NCBI RefSeq assembly: GCF_036346615.1
Contig: NZ_CP107836.1
Coordinates: 5,146,001 to 5,210,000 of the forward strand
Source of the DNA: Streptomyces sp. NBC_00523
GTDB lineage: Bacteria; Actinomycetota; Actinomycetes; Streptomycetales; Streptomycetaceae
DNA: 64,000 bases
Direction of reading: 5' to 3'
In this document: positions 61,244-64,000 of the stretch, in pieces
How the letters are laid out: each line of letters opens with the position of its first letter
Position numbering within the stretch: position 1 is the stretch's first letter
The notes under the pieces: generated by a model
What the model saw: the letters and a program-made list of their open reading frames with translations, nothing else
Told to the model about the DNA's origin: nothing
Database searches by the model: none
Program-made: the position numbers and the translations under genes

Positions 61244-63216
61244 CGGGTGCTGCCCTCCTCGGCAGGGGCCTTCGCGCCCAGGGGTTCGGTGTCGCGGGCG
61301 GGGCGCGCCTCGCGGCCGGGCTCCGGTACGGGCTGCGCCTGCGGTACGGGCTTCGCCTCCTCCGCACCGGCCTCCGGCACGGGCTCGGCCTGCGCGTCGC
61401 CCAACGACCCCGCGTCGCCCAACGACCCCGCCTCGCCCGACGGCCCCGGGCCGTCCCCCGCGCCCGACATCAGCCAGGCGTACTCGGCGTTGGTGCGCAG
61501 GAGTTCCTGATGGGTGCCGACCGCGCTGATCCGGCCCCCGGACAGCAGCGCCACCCGGTCCGCGAGCATCACGGTCGACGGCCGGTGCGCGACCACCACC
61601 GCCGTGGTCTCCGCCAGGACCTGCCGGAGCGCCGCCTCCACCAGGGCCTCCGTGTGCACGTCGAGCGCGGAGAGCGGGTCGTCCAGGACCAGGAAGCGCG
61701 GCCGGCCCACCACCGCCCGGGCCAGGGCGAGGCGCTGGCGCTGGCCGCCGGACAGGCTCAGGCCCTGCTCGCCGACCTCCGTGCCGGTGCCCTGCGGCAG
61801 CTCGTGGACGAAACCGGCCTGGGCGACCGAGAGCGCCCGCAGCAACTCCTCCTCGCCGGCCCCCTCGTCGCCCATCAGCACGTTCTCGCCGACGCTCGCC
61901 GAGAAGAGCGTCGGCTCCTCGAACGCCACCGACACCAGCTCCCGCAGCCGGGCGCGCGGCATGGCGGCGATGTCCTCGCCGTCCAGCGTGATCCGCCCGG
62001 CCGTCGCCTCGTACAGCCGGGGCACCAGCGAGGTGAGCGTGGTCTTGCCGGACCCGGTCGCACCGACCAGGGCCATCGTCTCGCCCGGCCGGATGCGCAG
62101 ATCGATCCCGGCCAGCACGGGCGCCGAGCCCTCCTCCGCGTCGGGATAGCGGAACTCGACGCCCTCGAAGACCATCCCGCCCGCCCCGGCGGTCCCGGGC
62201 GCGGCCGACTGCCCGGTGTCCTCCTCCTCGGCGGCGTCCATCACCTCGAAGTACCGCTCGGTCGCCGTCGCCGCCTCCTGGCTCATCGCCAGCAGGAAGC
62301 CGATCGACTCGACGGGCCAGCGCAGCGCGAGGGCCGTGGACAGGAAGGCGACCAGGGTGCCCGCGGACAGGTCGCCGTCGGCGACCTCGATCGTGCCGAA
62401 CACCAGGGCGGCCCCGATGGCGAGTTCGGGGAGCGTGGTGATGAGGGTCCAGATCCGGGCGAGCAGCCGGGCCTTGACCAGCTCCGTGGTGCGCAGCTTC
62501 CCGGCGAGCGCCCGGAAGGCGGCGGCCTGGCTGCGGTGGCGTCCGAAGCCCTTGATGATGCGGATGCCGAGCACGCTCTCCTCGACCACCGTGGTCAGGT
62601 CGCCGACCTGGTCCTGGGCGCGGCGCGCGACCGCGGCGTACTTCGCCTCGAACGCCGAGCAGATGATCACGAGTGGGACGACCGGGGCGAGCAGCACCAG
62701 GCCGAGCGTCCACTCCTGGAACAGCAGGACCACGAAGCCGACGAGGATCGTGGTCGCGTTGACCAGCAGGAAGGTCAGCGGGAAGGCCAGGAACATCCGG
62801 ACCATCATCAGGTCGGTCGTGCCGCGCGACAGCAACTGCCCCGACGGCCAACGGTCGTGGAAGGCCACCGGCAGCCGTTGCAGATGCCGGTACAGGTCCG
62901 CCCGCATCGACGCCTCGACCCCGGCCAGCGGACGCGCCACCAGCCACCGCCGCACCCCGAACAGCACCGCCTCGGCGATGCCCAGGAGCAGTAGATACAG
63001 CGCCCCGAGCCAGACCCCGCCCGGGTCCGCGTCCGCGACCGGGCCGTCCACGATCCACTTCAGGACGAGCGGGATCACCAGGCCCAGACAGGAGGCGAAG
63101 ATCCCCACCAGCGCGGCCCCGGAGAGCCGTGCCCGTACCGGCTTCACGTAAGGCCACAACCGCAGCAGCGAGCGCACGGCCGACCGGTCCTTGGGTTCTA
63201 CATGTTCCTGGTGCAT
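61240..63216 (-). CDS. ABC exporter half-transporter with degenerate Walker B (partner 1)
   Basis: This 658-residue protein has the exporter membrane domain (six helices between residues about 30 and 320) and an ATPase domain. Walker A is GATGSGKTT and signature LSGGQRQ is normal, but Walker B reads LVLDDPLSALD, with Asp in place of the catalytic Glu. That site should be ATP-binding but slow to hydrolyse. The C-terminus carries a low-complexity tail with a six-residue repeat (GSLGDA twice) encoded by 18-bp tandem repeats at 61394-61447. It is the first gene of the operon. Confidence 0.92.
   Translation of the reverse strand: MHQEHVEPKDRSAVRSLLRLWPYVKPVRARLSGAALVGIFASCLGLVIPLVLKWIVDGPVADADPGGVWLGALYLLLLGIAEAVLFGVRRWLVARPLAGVEASMRADLYRHLQRLPVAFHDRWPSGQLLSRGTTDLMMVRMFLAFPLTFLLVNATTILVGFVVLLFQEWTLGLVLLAPVVPLVIICSAFEAKYAAVARRAQDQVGDLTTVVEESVLGIRIIKGFGRHRSQAAAFRALAGKLRTTELVKARLLARIWTLITTLPELAIGAALVFGTIEVADGDLSAGTLVAFLSTALALRWPVESIGFLLAMSQEAATATERYFEVMDAAEEEDTGQSAAPGTAGAGGMVFEGVEFRYPDAEEGSAPVLAGIDLRIRPGETMALVGATGSGKTTLTSLVPRLYEATAGRITLDGEDIAAMPRARLRELVSVAFEEPTLFSASVGENVLMGDEGAGEEELLRALSVAQAGFVHELPQGTGTEVGEQGLSLSGGQRQRLALARAVVGRPRFLVLDDPLSALDVHTEALVEAALRQVLAETTAVVVAHRPSTVMLADRVALLSGGRISAVGTHQELLRTNAEYAWLMSGAGDGPGPSGEAGSLGDAGSLGDAQAEPVPEAGAEEAKPVPQAQPVPEPGREARPARDTEPLGAKAPAEEGSTR
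61394..61447. repeat. Three 18-bp tandem repeats in the exporter C-terminal tail
   Basis: Units GCGTCGCCCAACGACCCC at 61394-61411 and 61412-61429 are identical; a third at 61430-61447 differs at three bases. On the coding strand they specify Gly-Ser-Leu-Gly-Asp-Ala twice, then a diverged unit. This looks like length variation in a disordered tail. Confidence 0.85.
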
Positions 63217-63231
63217 CAGGGAGGAGCCTAC

Positions 63232-63290
63232 GGTCCGTCCGGATAACGGTCCTGCGGTTTTATCCCGCCACCGGGCGCGCCGGACGGACC
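63232..63290. promoter_or_regulatory. Divergent-region dyad upstream of the ABC genes
   Basis: GGTCCGTCCGG (63232-63242) and its complement CCGGACGGACC (63280-63290) form an 11-bp inverted repeat spaced 37 bp. It lies between the divergent starts of the ABC exporter operon and the last ABC ATPase gene. Repeated GCCGAT words follow at 63314-63376. It could be a cruciform or a regulator dimer-of-dimers site; both are guesses. Confidence 0.45.
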
Positions 63291-63385
63291 CCTAGGGGTC
63301 GTACGGGGCATCAGCCGATCGGCCGATGGCGGTTCGAGCGCGATGGCCGATACCGGGGCGGGCCCGGCGGGCCGATGCTCGGTGC

Positions 63386-64000
63386 CATGGCAATCATCGA
63401 AGCGAACGGGGTGCGCAAGTCCTACGCCGGCCGCCCCGTGGTCGACGGGGTCTCCTTCGCCGTCGACGAGGGGGAGATCTTCGGGATTCTCGGCCCCAAC
63501 GGCGCGGGCAAGACCACCACCGTCGAGTGCGTCGCGGGCCTGCGGGTCCCCGACGCGGGCACCGTCCGGGTCGCCGGGCTCGACCCGGTCGCCGACCGCG
63601 CCCGGGTGACCGGACTGCTCGGCACCCAGCTCCAGGAGAGCGAACTCCAGACCAAGATCACCGTACGGGAGGCCCTGGACCTGTACAGCGCCTTCTACCC
63701 CCGGCCCGCCGACTGGCGCCCGCTCGCCGAACGGCTCGGCCTGGACGGCAAGCTGGACACCCGCTTCCACCGGCTCTCCGGCGGCCAGAAGCAGCGGCTG
63801 TCCATCGCGCTCGCCCTCGTCGGCCGGCCCCGCGTGGTCATCCTGGACGAGCTGACCACCGGCCTCGACCCGCGGGCCCGGCGCGACACCTGGCAGCTGA
63901 TCGAGGACATCCGGGACGGCGGCGTCACCGTCGTGCTCGTCACCCACTTCATGGAGGAGGCCCAGCGCCTCTGCGATCGCATCGCCGTCATCGACCGGGG
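63386..64000 (+). CDS. ABC transporter ATP-binding protein (partial, runs off the right edge)
   Basis: The visible 205 residues start MAIIEANGVRKSYAGRPV and hold Walker A GPNGAGKTT, signature LSGGQKQR, Walker B VILDELTTGLD and switch VTHFMEEA. This is the typical short drug-export ATPase that pairs with an ABC-2 permease, which would follow outside the window. Its start ATG (63386) has no obvious ribosome site. It is divergent from the heterodimeric exporter operon. Confidence 0.9.

Overview
This window is chromosomal DNA from a Streptomyces or very close relative. It has very high GC content, frequent GTG starts, and a gene order that matches from memory the conserved Streptomyces core around scy/filP, icmA, the pyk-ackA-pta-pfkA block and the GlgE operon. 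No rRNA, tRNA, CRISPR array, prophage or complete insertion sequence was seen. The only mobile-looking DNA is one 160-bp MITE-like element and two copies of a short intergenic dyad repeat. Gene assignments rest on recognised protein motifs; no database search was run.

Layout, left to right. 0-6.5 kb: a truncated ABC-2 permease with its ATPase, then the polar-growth coiled-coil proteins FilP and Scy. 6.6-9.4 kb: methylmalonyl-CoA epimerase, divergent from a thiolase and a MeaB-type G-protein chaperone. 9.5-14.4 kb: two tandem transmembrane Ser/Thr kinases with beta-propeller-like outer domains, separated by the MITE-like element. 14.5-17.6 kb: a PepSY protein divergent from an OmpR-type two-component system, then a MarR regulator. 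17.7-19.8 kb: three translationally coupled AIM24-family genes. 20-24 kb: two DUF3817 membrane proteins, a thiamine-binding-type protein, an ArsR-type regulator divergent from an MFS exporter, and a second MarR. 24.1-27.7 kb: isobutyryl-CoA mutase large subunit, a TetR regulator and a thioredoxin-TPR protein.

28.3-31 kb: a three-gene envelope operon (DUF6230, DUF6114, and an exported Ser/Thr/Pro-rich protein). 31-32.8 kb: two overlapping genes that both look like AlkB-type 2-oxoglutarate/Fe(II) dioxygenases. 32.8-38.9 kb: pyruvate kinase, acetate kinase and phosphotransacetylase on one strand, divergent from ATP-type phosphofructokinase. 39-43.6 kb: an XRE regulator and a CitA/CitB-type two-component system divergent from a dicarboxylate symporter. 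43.6-44.4 kb: MerR plus thioredoxin. 44.4-55.4 kb: the GlgE pathway (glgE-treS-mak-glgB) divergent from alpha-glucan phosphorylase. 55.6-59 kb: a secreted alginate-lyase-family protein and a secreted M4 metalloprotease. 59.3-64 kb: a heterodimeric ABC exporter and the start of another ABC ATPase.

Two metabolic themes recur. One is acyl-CoA carbon-skeleton chemistry (thiolase, epimerase, MeaB, IcmA). The other is central and storage carbon (Pyk, PfkA, Pta-AckA, GlgE pathway, GlgP). The freshest targets are the dioxygenase pair at 31.1-32.8 kb, the DUF6230/DUF6114 operon, the AIM24 triplet, and several unusually clean operator-like palindromes and direct repeats.
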